DNA of 48,545 nucleotides from Volvariella volvacea V23 (Eukaryota; Basidiomycota; Agaricomycetes; Agaricales; Pluteaceae): NCBI GenBank assembly GCA_000349905.1, contig KB722757.1:146705-195249 (forward strand), written 5' to 3'. Under the pieces are notes generated by a model, which was not told where the DNA came from, did no database searches, and saw nothing but the letters and a program-made list of their open reading frames with translations. Position numbers and translations under genes: made by a program. This document shows, piece by piece, positions 21,473 through 34,152 of this stretch (the first letter of the stretch is position 1; each line of letters opens with the position of its first letter).

Positions 21473-23242
21473 ATGAGATCACCAACCCCAACCGTGTTCA
21501 ATCCGGAGCGCTTGGACATCGCCCAGATTGACGAAGAAATCGCTCGCTCCTATGAACGAATTCGCCACCTCAGAGCTCTGCGCAACACTCTCGTCCCAGT
21601 TGCCCGTCTCCCTGACGAGCTTCTACTTAAGATTATCTTCGCTCATAGAAGTCAACACGAAGCTGATATAGTGCAACAATTTGGAGACGACGAGTACTTC
21701 CCTACTCTATCCTATAGCTGGCTCAGCATCACCCACGTCTGTCACCACTGGAGAATGGTTGCGCTCGAGTGTCCAAACCTGTGGACCAAAATGTATATTA
21801 GGAACAATCACTCCAACTGGCTTGATGACTTCATCCAAAGGTCACAATCAGCACCAATATCTCTACTCAGCTTGGATACACCCTTCACCGGCGGAATGAA
21901 TCCTGATTACGTTTCGCGCTTTTTATGCAAGGATGGAATAGGACGACCTATTGAACGCTTCAGAGCATCGTTATTCAAGGGATTCAAACCTCAAAAGACA
22001 TTTGCACAGTCGGATTTTTTGCCGTCAGTAGTGGAGGGTCATCTGAAGGAGTTTGTGCTCTGGGATAACGAGCCGTCAGCGGAGATATCAAGGATTATTG
22101 TTCCTTTCGTCGCATCTTGTTCGGAATCATTTCGTCTAGAGGTGTTGTCCTTACGCAGTTCAACTTGGGACAAGAGGCTCTTGCAGGATACCCTTGTAAC
22201 TTTGCAGCTGGGCGGAACAATCAGTGGCATGAGATGGGACGAGTTTTTCGTATCGCTAGACTCGATGAAGAACCTACAGCACCTGCGTTTGGAGGAAGTC
22301 TTACACCAACTTCGCCCGGCCGCTTTCTCCTACGAGCATGCAACTATCAGTTTATGGCGCTTACAACTTCTTGTTATCGCCTCTAGTGGAATTGAAGATT
22401 GCGCGAGGTTTCTCAAAGGGGTCACTATTCCTTCTACAACGCGCGTTTCCATCGGTTTAAGCGGGGACAGAGTGGAGCATTTGGTCGAGCTTCTTGCTAC
22501 TTTCCCGCAAACCATCTCTCGCAATCCCCTCCTACAGGAGTTTCATCTCTTCAGGCTTGAGGTCAACGATACGTCTTGGGATATCAATACCATCAGGTCC
22601 ATGGGTATCGCACTAGATCACTCCGCATTGGCTACAGCCGACAACATCGATAGTCTACAATATCACATCCGTTACTACTTCGACACCGAAAATATGGGAC
22701 CAATTGAAACACTAACAACTAGTATAACTCAGTTCCTTCGGTCCTTCCCAACCACAAACATCCAACACTTCGAGCTCTCTGGTCAAACTTTCCATCTCTT
22801 CGGCCCTTTCCTATCCGCTTTTTCAACCTCCCAAACAATTTCCACTCTCCATATAGAAGAGAGAACAGCAGTCGGCCATCCCTCTATCCTCCGCACTCTA
22901 ACCTCTTTCCTTCCCACATGTTCCTGCCTCAGGAAGAATATCCGGAAATATCCTATTCGTCATCTCAGGAGACTAGCATGCTCCTCCTGCCGGTCCTTTT
23001 CCCAAACCTTCTTCCCAAAATTAAGATTTTTGGAGTATGAACAGCCGGCTTGGGACCAGCACGATCTTAGCAATTCTCAGATTACGATGTTGAAACAATT
23101 CTTGTTGTTCTGTGCTCTTGGGCGTCATAAGATTAAAAAGCTGGAGCTGAGGAATTGGGGAACGAGGTTTAAGAGCCGTGCGGTAGTGGATCTAGGGAGA
23201 CTCTGTGGAGAGGTCGTTTGGGTTGGTAGCTCAGACAAGTAG
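21473..23242 (+). CDS. F-box-like domain protein, 589 aa
   Basis: A single-exon gene. The N-terminus has a short helix (IDEEIARSYERIRHLRALRN) followed by an F-box-like domain at about residues 43-107: VARLPDELLLKIIFAH, then SWLSITHVCHHWRMVALECP and LWTKM. The rest resembles the irregular leucine-rich C-terminal half of Agaricomycete F-box-like proteins, a very expanded group. F-box proteins usually bring substrates to SCF ubiquitin ligases through Skp1. The target here cannot be read. The start ATG 21473 lies just upstream of the conserved helix. It shares an upstream region with Aha1. Confidence 0.88.
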   Translation: MRSPTPTVFNPERLDIAQIDEEIARSYERIRHLRALRNTLVPVARLPDELLLKIIFAHRSQHEADIVQQFGDDEYFPTLSYSWLSITHVCHHWRMVALECPNLWTKMYIRNNHSNWLDDFIQRSQSAPISLLSLDTPFTGGMNPDYVSRFLCKDGIGRPIERFRASLFKGFKPQKTFAQSDFLPSVVEGHLKEFVLWDNEPSAEISRIIVPFVASCSESFRLEVLSLRSSTWDKRLLQDTLVTLQLGGTISGMRWDEFFVSLDSMKNLQHLRLEEVLHQLRPAAFSYEHATISLWRLQLLVIASSGIEDCARFLKGVTIPSTTRVSIGLSGDRVEHLVELLATFPQTISRNPLLQEFHLFRLEVNDTSWDINTIRSMGIALDHSALATADNIDSLQYHIRYYFDTENMGPIETLTTSITQFLRSFPTTNIQHFELSGQTFHLFGPFLSAFSTSQTISTLHIEERTAVGHPSILRTLTSFLPTCSCLRKNIRKYPIRHLRRLACSSCRSFSQTFFPKLRFLEYEQPAWDQHDLSNSQITMLKQFLLFCALGRHKIKKLELRNWGTRFKSRAVVDLGRLCGEVVWVGSSDK

Positions 23243-24430
23243 AGCACGACAACTTAAATGGCGAGAGTAGACTTGGAATTGCAAGGTGTTGATGTATGGA
23301 TTGTCTCTATCGGTATCTCTTCATGCCAGAGGCACCAAGTAGCAACGACATGCTGTCAACTGAGCTGATGAGTTGACTAAGGCCTGGGTATTGGGGCGGG
23401 GCTGCATATTGCTACTTCTTGATTCCTACTTTTCATGCGTCTATTGGTGCAAAAGCGTCACATGGGCTGGACCTTTCAGCATCGTTACTTCACTTCTCGT
23501 GTATCTAGTACACCTTAACGAAACACTAGTCCTTTTACTAACTATATTCTATGTCCAGATTCTCAGCCACCGGGAACTTCCTTGTCACCTGAGCTGTCAC
23601 GATTCCGAGTCGATGTACACCCACTGGCCTACTCGTCCACACCAACTCTGCTGCCGACATCCAGTTGCGAGCCCTAAAGGGTACACGCCCAATGGTGCCA
23701 TCCCATGCGCATCTAGTGCTCACACGACACTCTGATCTAGAACTGTAATGAATAAGATCGATTGTGACCATGCTATTTCTGTTGCTTTTCCTCTCGGCAA
23801 TTTCTCGAGGCCTCGAAGTCTTCTTAAGAGGTACCTTCTTTGACTAAATCATGTGCAAAAGTCAGCCACAACTGAGGTACATCTACTCACCAGGTCACAA
23901 GGATAGCACTTGTATTGATAAATTAAAAGCTTCTTGAAGTGGACCATATGGTCGCCTGTGAAGCTTGTGAAGGCCCACCTGCACAATCAGCTCGAGAAGT
24001 AATTCACGACTTGATAACTCCTTGCAGTATTGCATTCTTGATTCATCTGGGCGCTTTTCCCGAGTGAGTATCGCCGGTATATAGCACACGCCCCAATGGA
24101 TGGTATCGAGTACGTCTATAACTACTATGGAGATTGGGCACTTTGTAGAAGCTCATTCACTTGTGCTGCAGCCCCATTTTACCCGACAATTTGACATCTC
24201 CACGAGGATTGTCTGCCGACATTGGCTATTCAGCTTTACTTGCAGACTAAACATTGTTTGATTGAACGCATTGCTTGGGCAGATAACGGATGCGCACCAT
24301 GCTGCCCAGACTGTTCTGAGGGGATGTATATGTTCTTATTAAAATCGTACTCACCCAGGAGGCCCACACGGAAGAAACTTATAAAGGGAGTAGACTTGAA
24401 AATCCTCAAGAAAATCACGTAGCACCGAAA
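23243..24430. other. Intergenic region upstream of the subtilisin-like protease gene
   Basis: About 1.2 kb. It holds the F-box-like gene 3' flank and the protease promoter, with a TATA box at 24380. I see no supported gene on either strand. Confidence 0.6.
24380..24386 (+). promoter_or_regulatory. TATA box of the subtilisin-like protease gene
   Basis: TATAAAG lies 51 bp upstream of ATG 24431. The distance suits a strongly expressed secreted enzyme with a very short 5' leader. Confidence 0.6.
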
Positions 24431-26024
<1,594 letters not shown>

Positions 26025-26456
26025 TCCCCTGAAATCGGAGTTATTGGATTCTGTTGCTTATATTTGAGTGCATTTAAATTCGTGCTGTGCATCTATGCTG
26101 TACATCTACACATTTTGAGCAATGCCTGCCTGCTCAATCGATTTCAGGGAACTACGGCTGTGACACACTGAGCCGGACGCATATTATGTCTATGAGGCAC
26201 CTTTTGCTGTACTGCATTTTCAGCCTGCATCAAACATGACGATTGAAGTTGGAGGATAATCGGTCGACACGTGACATACAGAGACTTTGCGGAGTTGTGT
26301 GGAATAATGAGGAACATGCATTTGTCCCGAGGTTACACTCCACCCATCTGAACTACACCTCTCGACACTTCAAACCAAATGTTGCTTACAACTGATAATA
26401 CAAGTCCGAGACATATTTTACATAGCCACACATACTCGCCAACGAAGTGCAACACT
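26025..26456. other. Convergent intergenic stretch
   Basis: About 430 bp between the stops of the protease and the DUF3429 gene. It is probably two 3' UTRs. I see nothing else in it. Confidence 0.6.
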
Positions 26457-28109
26457 TCACTCGGAAGACTTGTGGAGATTCTTCCTATGAATGCGGACAT
26501 AATGATCGGCATCCGCGCCAGCAGGTACAGCCTCTACGGGCCCCGCGATCATACCAACCTTCTCCGGCATCCTCTTCAACCTCTCCTCTCGAATCAAATC
26601 CAAGTCGTGCGAGAGAAATCCGTGTCCGGCAACAGGTCCCCAGAACGACGTTCCGGCCAACGAGCCGGTAATGCTAGAAGGGGTGTGTAGATAAATTTGT
26701 CAGATACGAGAAGTCGTGTGCTTACCATGTTCCCACTAGGATAGACAGGTAGAACCTATATTGCGAGAACCACTTCGGTGCTGTACCCAAATATTACTCA
26801 ATAAATACAATATAGAAGTGGAGGGACTGCATACCCCAACCGTTCATCGTTGCTTTAGAGTCCGCGTACCAGAGAGCCGTGAAACCAACCCATTGGGCGG
26901 TCAACGCCATCATTGGCTCCAAGGCTAGCGTCGGCCACGCATAGAGGGCCGGGGTAACACCCAACAAAAGCCTCGGCCACCCTTTCTGCCCACCATACCC
27001 GGCGAACTCCATACCCCAGTGCAATGCACCTGCAAGAACAATAAACGTCAACGTTAATTACCTCGCAATCCCATAAAAATGAATGGTAAAGATCCGAGAG
27101 AACATAATCCGGCTGAACAACTGACCAAGGAAAGATAGCATGACGGCACCGTAGGTGACTTGAATATTCAACGCTTGTTCGAAAAGGTTTAGAGCAACGC
27201 CGGGGTCGATATGAATACCAGAAGCGGTTGCAGCAGCGGCAGCGCCTGCGTTACGCGCTAAGTATACCGTCATCGCCGACGCTGCGACATAGGGCAATCC
27301 ACCTAACAATAGAGCAATGACACAAATCAACTAATCTAGAACGAAGGGGTCCACCAATCGTATGAATACATACCAAGCAGACCAAAGACCAAAGCCGGCT
27401 TTGGGACCTCGTGCGCAATTTGAGATGTAATTCCGATCTAGACAATTGTCGATGGCGGAGCGATGTAATAACGGGCATAGGCGAGGAACCGGGGTTTTAA
27501 AAAATAAGCAGTGGTGCGCGTCGTCTTATTGTCAGCTCCAATAGGTCAAGAGATAAGCGAAAAGGAGGCAAGGAAACGATGGTGCGGTCCAGTGCGCATG
27601 TCGCCATTGGCGAGAGAAGACGAGCAATTGAAATGTCCACTCACGAATGAGGTACCGCCAGGGCCGATGTTATCAGCCGTAACGTTGGCGCCCGCGATCG
27701 CCTTTGCCAAATCCGTCGCAGAGTTCCCTAATTCCTCCTGGATGTTAGTTTTGGCGTGTTCAAAGGTTTGACTAGCGGGGCGTCCGGAGACGGAGCTAGC
27801 GACGGTCCTGGCGTGCAATAGCGTTGAACGAAAGAGGATAGGGTTCGAAAGCAGTCCGGGGTTCTGCGTCCTGAATGCATTCGCGCTGATATTCATACGG
27901 AGAGCTAATGGGGCGCTTCGAACAGGGCCGACCCCGCAGGGTCTGGTGAACATCATCGAGCGCGCCAAGGGTCGGAAAATCATTGTAATCGTTCGTCCGT
28001 CGCTCTTCTCAAAGCCAAGTCTAGGCGTGTTGAATCTGGTCTTCCAAGGGAGTGTCGAGCTTTCCAGAGCTTGGGAATAGGTAGGAGATAAAGAGTGTCT
28101 CAGCGCCAT
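26457..28109 (-). CDS. DUF3429 (TMEM69-like) membrane protein, probably mitochondrial
   Basis: Six exons (28109-27645, 27437-27374, 27302-27126, 27029-26835, 26780-26726, 26673-26457) sum to 391 codons (390 aa). The first about 110 residues are Arg/Ser-rich and nearly free of acidic residues (MIFRPLARSMMFTRP), as in a mitochondrial presequence. The DUF3429 core follows: VPKPALVFGLLGGLPYVAAS, TYGAVMLSFLGALHWGMEF, RLLLGVTPALYAWPTL and WVGFTALWYADS, with four to five predicted helices. The C-terminal tail is hydrophilic. The biochemical role of the family is not established to my knowledge. An alternative start is the ATG encoding MIFRPLARS near 27985. Confidence 0.88.
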
Positions 28110-28634
28110 TCCAAAGTCACATTGCGCCACTCGCAGGCAATACGTGACGTCATTCTATATATCACTGCTTAATCTAATATAATTCTAACAAATGGAACGA
28201 AAGATTCTATCGCAATGCTATGGCCGCTAGCATGGTCACAGAACTGGGAGAAATTTTGCTGTTGTACATTGATACACGTTGAGTGCAACACACCGGCAGG
28301 TAGGGTAGCCTACACAAAAAGGATAATCCAAGCCAAACAAACGAAACAAAAAGACACAAGGGAGCGATGGGAAAAAGATGATAATAATCAATAGTCAGTC
28401 ACTAAATGATGTTCAAAGAAGACGAAGTCGAAAGGAGAAGCAAGTACAGTATTGAGCACGTGAAAGGGCGGAAGCCAGTACGACGGTCCAGACAAAACCA
28501 AACCTAAAAAGAAACAAAAACGAAGGGTGATATCCGATGAGATATGCATTTGCTGAGATGACGAGAAGGTGATATTCGGGAGTGGTACCAGGAACGGATG
28601 CCGGGTATACCAGAGAGAACCACGGAGGGTTCAT
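28110..28634. other. Intergenic region between two minus-strand genes
   Basis: About 520 bp downstream of the terpene synthase stop and upstream of the DUF3429 start. AT-rich. I see no gene. Confidence 0.6.
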
Positions 28635-30253
28635 TCACATAGGCCGGGAAGAAGCAAACGGCGCAGTGACTCTAACGCTGATGCTGCGGAACGGTAGCCA
28701 CAGTGAGAACAACCACCAGCTCCAGAATAGTGCCACGAGTCCTGCACAAATAGCCACACCTCCATGGATGGTGGTAGTGGTAGTGGCGACAGCCTTTTGG
28801 GGCTTGTCTTCGACAGGAGGCTGAGCGGAAGCTCTCAAAGGCAGAAGCTCGACGTAGCGAGTCTTCTTGACCTCCGCACCATTAGTGCCGAAGTAGCGAT
28901 GTGTCATGAAGCTCCAGTGGAGGGAACTAGATGGGAGCGGGTGGGTGGTCAGAATTCAGCAGGGCGAATAGGAAAGGGTTCGTACCCAACGATCCAATCC
29001 TGAAGACCTTTGACATATCGTTGGACCATATCGTCAACCTCGGGTCCCCACGAAGGAAGCCTCTGCTTGTTCTCGATAAACGCGTCGATTGTCTCCTTGC
29101 AAAGGTTGCCGACATAGTCGACAGCCTGCTGCAGATCGAGGTTGTGGTATTTCATGAGGATGACGATCATGTTGTGAGTATCCCCGCGAGATTGTTCGAC
29201 ATTATACGAAAAGATGTCCTATAAGTGGCAGTTGAGGTATATTAAGCATTGGCGATCGGCGGCCAGAAAGGAGAATCGCAGTATCACTTACGTTAGACCA
29301 AGTAACCAGATCGTTGGTATACTGGTTAAGAGCCTCAATAATCGGATGCTCGACAACATAATCGGGCAGATCAATGTCCAGAGCATACTCGATGAGTGCC
29401 CAACAGGGTTTGCATCCTACACCACGCCAAAAACAAAGTTAAGCGCCAATTCAAGCAAGGCGAACAGGCCAAACAAGCTCACCGGAGGTATCTCGACGAA
29501 CATCAATATAAGATTCGAGATCCGGAATAACCCCGGCATCACGGGCTTTGGCTTGAATATTGACGGCCTCGAAGAAGAGTTCAAAAGTTTCTTTGAATCG
29601 TGCCGAGGGTCCCGGTTTGCAGTTGACAAGAGCGCGTGCCCAGAAGCTGAAGGGAATGATGGAAGTGGTAAGCATTTCACGAATCGAGTTTAAAAGAAGG
29701 TATGAACGATGGCTTACTCTCGTGCTAATTTGCCGGGGTTCAACTCGTCTTCAGGTTGTCCTTGACCAGCTCCGTTTTCGGTAGGCATATACCGTTCTGG
29801 GAACCACAGAGCATTCATGACGACATCGGCCAGAACGTCCGTCTCGCGAGTCATCATTCCATCACTAATATTATCCCTACAAAATGAATGGTTCATAAAT
29901 CAGAATCGATGATAGACGAGGAATGTAAATCGGAGGCAAGCAAAGAACGATAATTCAGAAGGGTGAATGAGTACTCACAAGTGAAAGAGATAGGTCAAAA
30001 AGTCAGCGATAACACGAAGACGATAGGGATCGGTATCGTTGTAGCAGTACGCGGTGAGTTCACCAGCTTGCAAACCCCGAAGGGCAACTCGTTGCCGAGC
30101 ATTCAGATCTGGGCAGCCAGAGTCAAGCCACTCTACGGAATCTTTTGCAATCTGGTCCCCATCCGGATGATAGGTCAAATCGAAGGTGCAATGGGATACG
30201 AGGTCGGGAAGGACAAAGTGAGCGGGTTTGGGTTTGTCGGATGATTGCTGCAT
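28635..30253 (-). CDS. Sesquiterpene synthase (class I terpene cyclase) with C-terminal membrane segment
   Basis: A metal-dependent cyclase of the fungal sesquiterpene synthase family, expected to act on farnesyl diphosphate. Six exons (30253-29979, 29876-29718, 29646-29483, 29416-29292, 29218-28986, 28926-28635) sum to 416 codons (415 aa). The first metal motif is DNISD (93-97) after FLTYLFHL. The NSE motif is NDIFSYNVE (241-249), followed by QSRGDTHNM. The late HRY triad lies at 328-330 (SFMTHRYFG). Typical soluble enzymes end shortly after the ELLPL region. This one continues through a Thr-rich linker into a hydrophobic segment at 376-398 (ICAGLVALFWSWWLFSLW) and a short basic tail. Product specificity cannot be read. 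No P450 or other tailoring gene was recognised beside it. A TATTTAAA element lies about 110 bp upstream. Confidence 0.93.
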
Positions 30254-30544
30254 CGCGGGTGTAATGAATGTATGAAGGCGGAGGTGGATGAGCGAATGTG
30301 GCCAAATGAGTAGGAAAGGAAGGAGCTGCGGCGAGGATTAGGAGAATGTTCGGGCGTCCTTTAAATATTGTTGGACGAGGGATTTTGTGGAGCTGAAGCT
30401 TTTTCGTCGCTTCCATCCCGCCTTTTGAAGGGCAGATCGGCGTCCATTTTTTTGTTGTTTCTGGCAGCAGGCTCCCTTAGTGGCCAGGGTCATGCTAGAT
30501 CGGTTGGAGGGGGCTAGTGAGGGGGCTATTCTCCTGACGTAGGC

Positions 30545-31640
30545 ATATCACTGCGAATTGTCTTCGACTTCCAGTAGAGTTTCCCCAAAAGGTAGGAGAC
30601 CCAATTGGTGTGGCGGGAAAGGGCAGATGCGATGACGGAAAGGAAGAGTTCGCGGTCGACGCAAACAAGAACGCAAAGCATACTAACCTCATTTGAAACA
30701 TGGTCATCAAGATTTGCATGTCATATCCGAAGAACAAAAAGAAATCGGGGTGTTGCCAACTTTCGTGAGCACTTGGAGGGTCGCGTACATTTCATGGCGC
30801 AGTGTACAGTAGTGACTTGGCCAAGCACCGAGAAATGGTGAGCGTCATAAGGATAGTATGTGCCTTCTGACCAATGGTTAATCATTGTGTGCGCGTCACG
30901 CATGGGAGTTGCGGTCACCGTGAATCCGCTGGAAGGCGTAAAATGGCATTTTGACGTGATTTAGTATGATTGCCGTGACGATTATGAAACGCTAACCATC
31001 GGTGGAATCTAGAGTGACTGTATGAGCTCAATATTATTAAATTTTCAGGTGAAAATAAAGTGAACTCACAAAAAACGCTTCTCATCCGATTCCGGGCGTC
31101 TTGAGGCAACAAGTAGTGGCTGTGCCGAAATCAACGGGAAGAGTCAAGATGATGTCACACGCGTTACGGCCAGATAAGATCAAGTTAGTACGGGACGTAT
31201 TTCTTTTGTTCTTCAGCGATCGCCTTGAATCTAAAACAAACCCTAAATTCAAACCTGACCGCAATACTCGCCAAAAGATATGTAGGGACGATGTTGGTAC
31301 CTGAAAGGCTCCTGCTGTAGACAAAAAGACAGCTGGTGAATGGGAATCACCATGAGCGATCCTTGTACCATATTGGTGTACCCCGATGAGCATCTGAGGT
31401 AAGAGCAAATGACTGATCCAATTGTCAAAGGGAGACGGCGAATGTAATCCACTCTGCGGCGACTATTGGAAATGGACGGAGATTGTTCATTACTCGTGCA
31501 ATTGGCCAGCAACAATGTTTTATTGCCCGGTGCCAGTGGCTCAGAGATTTTGCCTACATCTAACTGCGGTTATTCCAAACTATACACCACGTGAAACAGC
31601 TCACCTACTTCGTCGTGATCGCCTCCTTATGGCAACCAGC
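30545..31640 (-). pseudogene. Possible eroded multi-exon gene, family not recognised
   Basis: Several short minus-strand segments join in phase at plausible splice sites: GDHDEV / DVGKISEPLAPGNKT / EWITFA / MLIGVHQYGTRIAHG / TNIVPTYLLASIAVR / FKAIAEEQKKYVP / HYLLPQDARNRMRS. They suggest a protein with at least one hydrophobic helix. Further on, GFTVTATPMRDAHT...YYPYDAHHFSVLGQ and HPDFFLFFGYDMQ appear in frames I could not connect without a shift. The segment directly before GDHDEV contains a stop. It may be a real gene with splice sites I misjudged, or a decayed one. I do not assign a function. It lies upstream of the terpene synthase in the same orientation. Confidence 0.3.
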
Positions 31641-31740
31641 TCAAGATCTTCGACTCATATTTTGAAATGAGCCTGTCAATCCAACCTGGGTCATCACTGT
31701 ATCACCTGATCAATCTAGTATCTCCGACGTCGCCCTGCGG

Positions 31741-31767
31741 GCGCCTCTCCTGCGGCATGGGAGGCGC
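31741..31767. repeat. GC-rich inverted repeat (hairpin)
   Basis: GCGCCTC (31741-31747) pairs perfectly with GAGGCGC (31761-31767). CC/GG extends the stem around one unpaired T. The loop is TGCGGCAT. Confidence 0.6.
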
Positions 31768-32233
31768 TCTCATGTAACTTCCATCTCCATTTTGCACGTC
31801 GGAGTCAATAGTGACTTGTCGACGAAAGGACGTTTCATCTCACGAGTGCGACAGTAGGGTGGGCAGAAGAGTGGCGGTCCCCTCTAAGTCGGCTCCAGAA
31901 CGCATCCCTTGCAGCAAACAGTAAGTTTTCTCATTGTTTGCTAAGTTGATGCTGCTCAGCCTCTTGCTAACTTGTCGGAATTACGACAAGGGACAACCCC
32001 TTGACAAATACCCAAGCTGTTGATGGTGGTCCTCCCTCGTATCAATTTGGGGTCCTGTAGCCAGAATCTGAGCAAACCTAGCTGATTCGAGGAGAAGTAG
32101 GCTTGATTGGCCTATCTTTTAATAAATATTGACATATCGTACCCCGAAGACAGCTGCTAAGACGCCACCAAGAAGGAAGAACACGCACAGGGACATTGTG
32201 ATGGCTTGAAAACTATCGTGCTGAGCCCTAGGC

Positions 32234-32251
32234 TGATGCGGCGCCGCATCA
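32234..32251. repeat. 18-bp perfect palindrome
   Basis: TGATGCGGCGCCGCATCA is identical to its reverse complement. It lies in a region without a recognised gene, so a binding site for a dimeric factor or a remnant of a mobile element are both open. Confidence 0.7.
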
Positions 32252-34152
32252 TGAGCAGAAAACGGGCGAGCTTATTCAAGGCTCACAAGGCCGCAAGAGG
32301 GAACGCGCAAGGGACGATTGAACTACATCACTGATCGAGAGCGGTTGTCCAGGACGGAGGAAAGGAAAGCACTCGACGCATCCCTGTGCGCCCACGAGAC
32401 CAGTACAGGAGTGGACAAAAGACCCCTCAGGCATGTGTGCATGAAGAAAATCGTCCGAGCGCTAACGCAGTGTTGTTGGTTACACCGTGGGAATTCTCAC
32501 CACAGCTGGCATCCGCCGAGCCACCAAGATCCCGAGCATCATACAATATCGTGCTGGTGCGTGTCGAAGGCCTGGGTCTGCTCAAGGTCTGTTTGACTTA
32601 CGACTGAATTCTCTGTGTCTAGACTGATTCCAATAGTGATCCTATTGTTCGTTGGCGTAATCATCCGAGTTTGGGACTCCAGCAACACCCACTTGGTGCC
32701 CACTGGCAAAATCCGCCCTGCCCGACGATTAGTGCAATATTAACACGCTTAAGCTCTTACGGGATGCGGTGAACTGCGTTCAAGCCTATTTAATCGGCCA
32801 CACGCAACTAATTACACTGTGGGTAGATTCAAGATGAGTATTGCGGTCATGCGTCATGCATCATGGGGTTTATCTCTACGGAGCTGACATTACCCAGGAA
32901 CGGCATATATTTAAACACCTCTCGTCTCAGTTACAATAATGCATGCGGCAGGCCATGCGCCTTTCTTAAGTTGCTCAAGGTACCACTAAAGCCTTCGAAG
33001 GCAAATTTGAATGGGCTTCGGTTAAGCAATTGTATGGATGCGATTGCTAACGCATTTTTGCTCCCATTCTCTCCATGGTAATACGCTTGCATCTACCAAT
33101 CAGGAGCACCGACTATTCCGCCGCCGATTGCAATTCGCTCTGAAGCGGGATAGCTTCAGATGAGGCGTGCATGCAGACCAATCCTAACAGAACTTATTGT
33201 TCGTTGCAACACGCATTTGAATATCAAACGCACACAATAAGCTTCATCGCCAACTCTAATGGAGGCCGAGTTGAGGTGCTAGTAATTGATGCGCATGCGC
33301 CGGAAAAAGCTGTAGACCGAGTTGGAACATCCTATGCAGTGCAGCCACCCGAAAATCCTCGATCTCCTCCATACTCCCCTTGTCTCATTTGCAGCGAAGT
33401 GCTCAACCAAGCGAGAAACGGCGCACGACTAGCTATGTATTCCGCATTTCTCGGTGGGTTACCTGATCTCACCCTACACTCAGGTAACTGCCAATGATAC
33501 CGGTAAGTGGAGGAGCAGAAGCAGGAGCATTCCCGCAAATATCGAGGGCTAGTGGAGTTTTATGCAGTACTGAAAGAATGGCGATGGCAACCCAGAACCA
33601 TGACCTCCTCCATCCCACGAACGCGCCTGCGATTGTCCAAACCCCGGGTTTGTATCCCTAGGTGGATACGTAGAGAGTTGACTAGGCAGAGACAAAATTA
33701 TGCACGTGAATAAAAGATCCGGCGCAGACGCTAGAAGGAGTTTGCAGCCAGTCTTCATGCGGGAGAATGCATAATTCCTTATTTTTGTACGAGGTATACA
33801 CCTTCTTTGCCTCCGCTTTTTCCTGAATGACTACGGATCTAACTCGTTCATTGTGAGCTCACGCAAGACTCAACGGTGATCTCATTTGGCGGGGTGTCAT
33901 GTTTTCTAGACTTTTTTCTTCCCAATTCGCTTTCCTGGATGATTTCGTGACCTGCAACTATATATAAGTGGCTCAATCAAGTTCCCAGTTGTGCGCATGT
34001 CGTGGGCAAAGCTGTACTCTGCGTAGTATACAATTACATACAGGATGACTAACTAGAATAATCGACAAGTATCCCATCGTAGGTCAAGGTAAGGGCATCC
34101 ACAGATAGCTCCAGAAAATGTCTGCGCGCATGGTTTAACAGTGATCCTTGGA

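Larger units (their letters stand above)
31641..34152. other. Gene-poor stretch
   Basis: About 2.5 kb with no open frame that shows domain content, paired splice sites or a paralog in this window. It contains a GC-rich hairpin at 31741-31767, an 18-bp perfect palindrome at 32234-32251 and a TATATATAAG element near 33960 with nothing recognised downstream. It could be decayed mobile DNA, but no terminal repeats or transposase text were seen. Confidence 0.5.

Noticed and set aside
33171..33497. A 108-codon frame in the gene-poor region
   Set aside because: No recognisable domain, no splice partners and no paralog. Length is within chance for this stretch.
30254..34152. Possible transposable element in the gene-poor stretch
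   Set aside because: No transposase or reverse-transcriptase text, no long terminal repeats and no target-site duplication were seen by eye.
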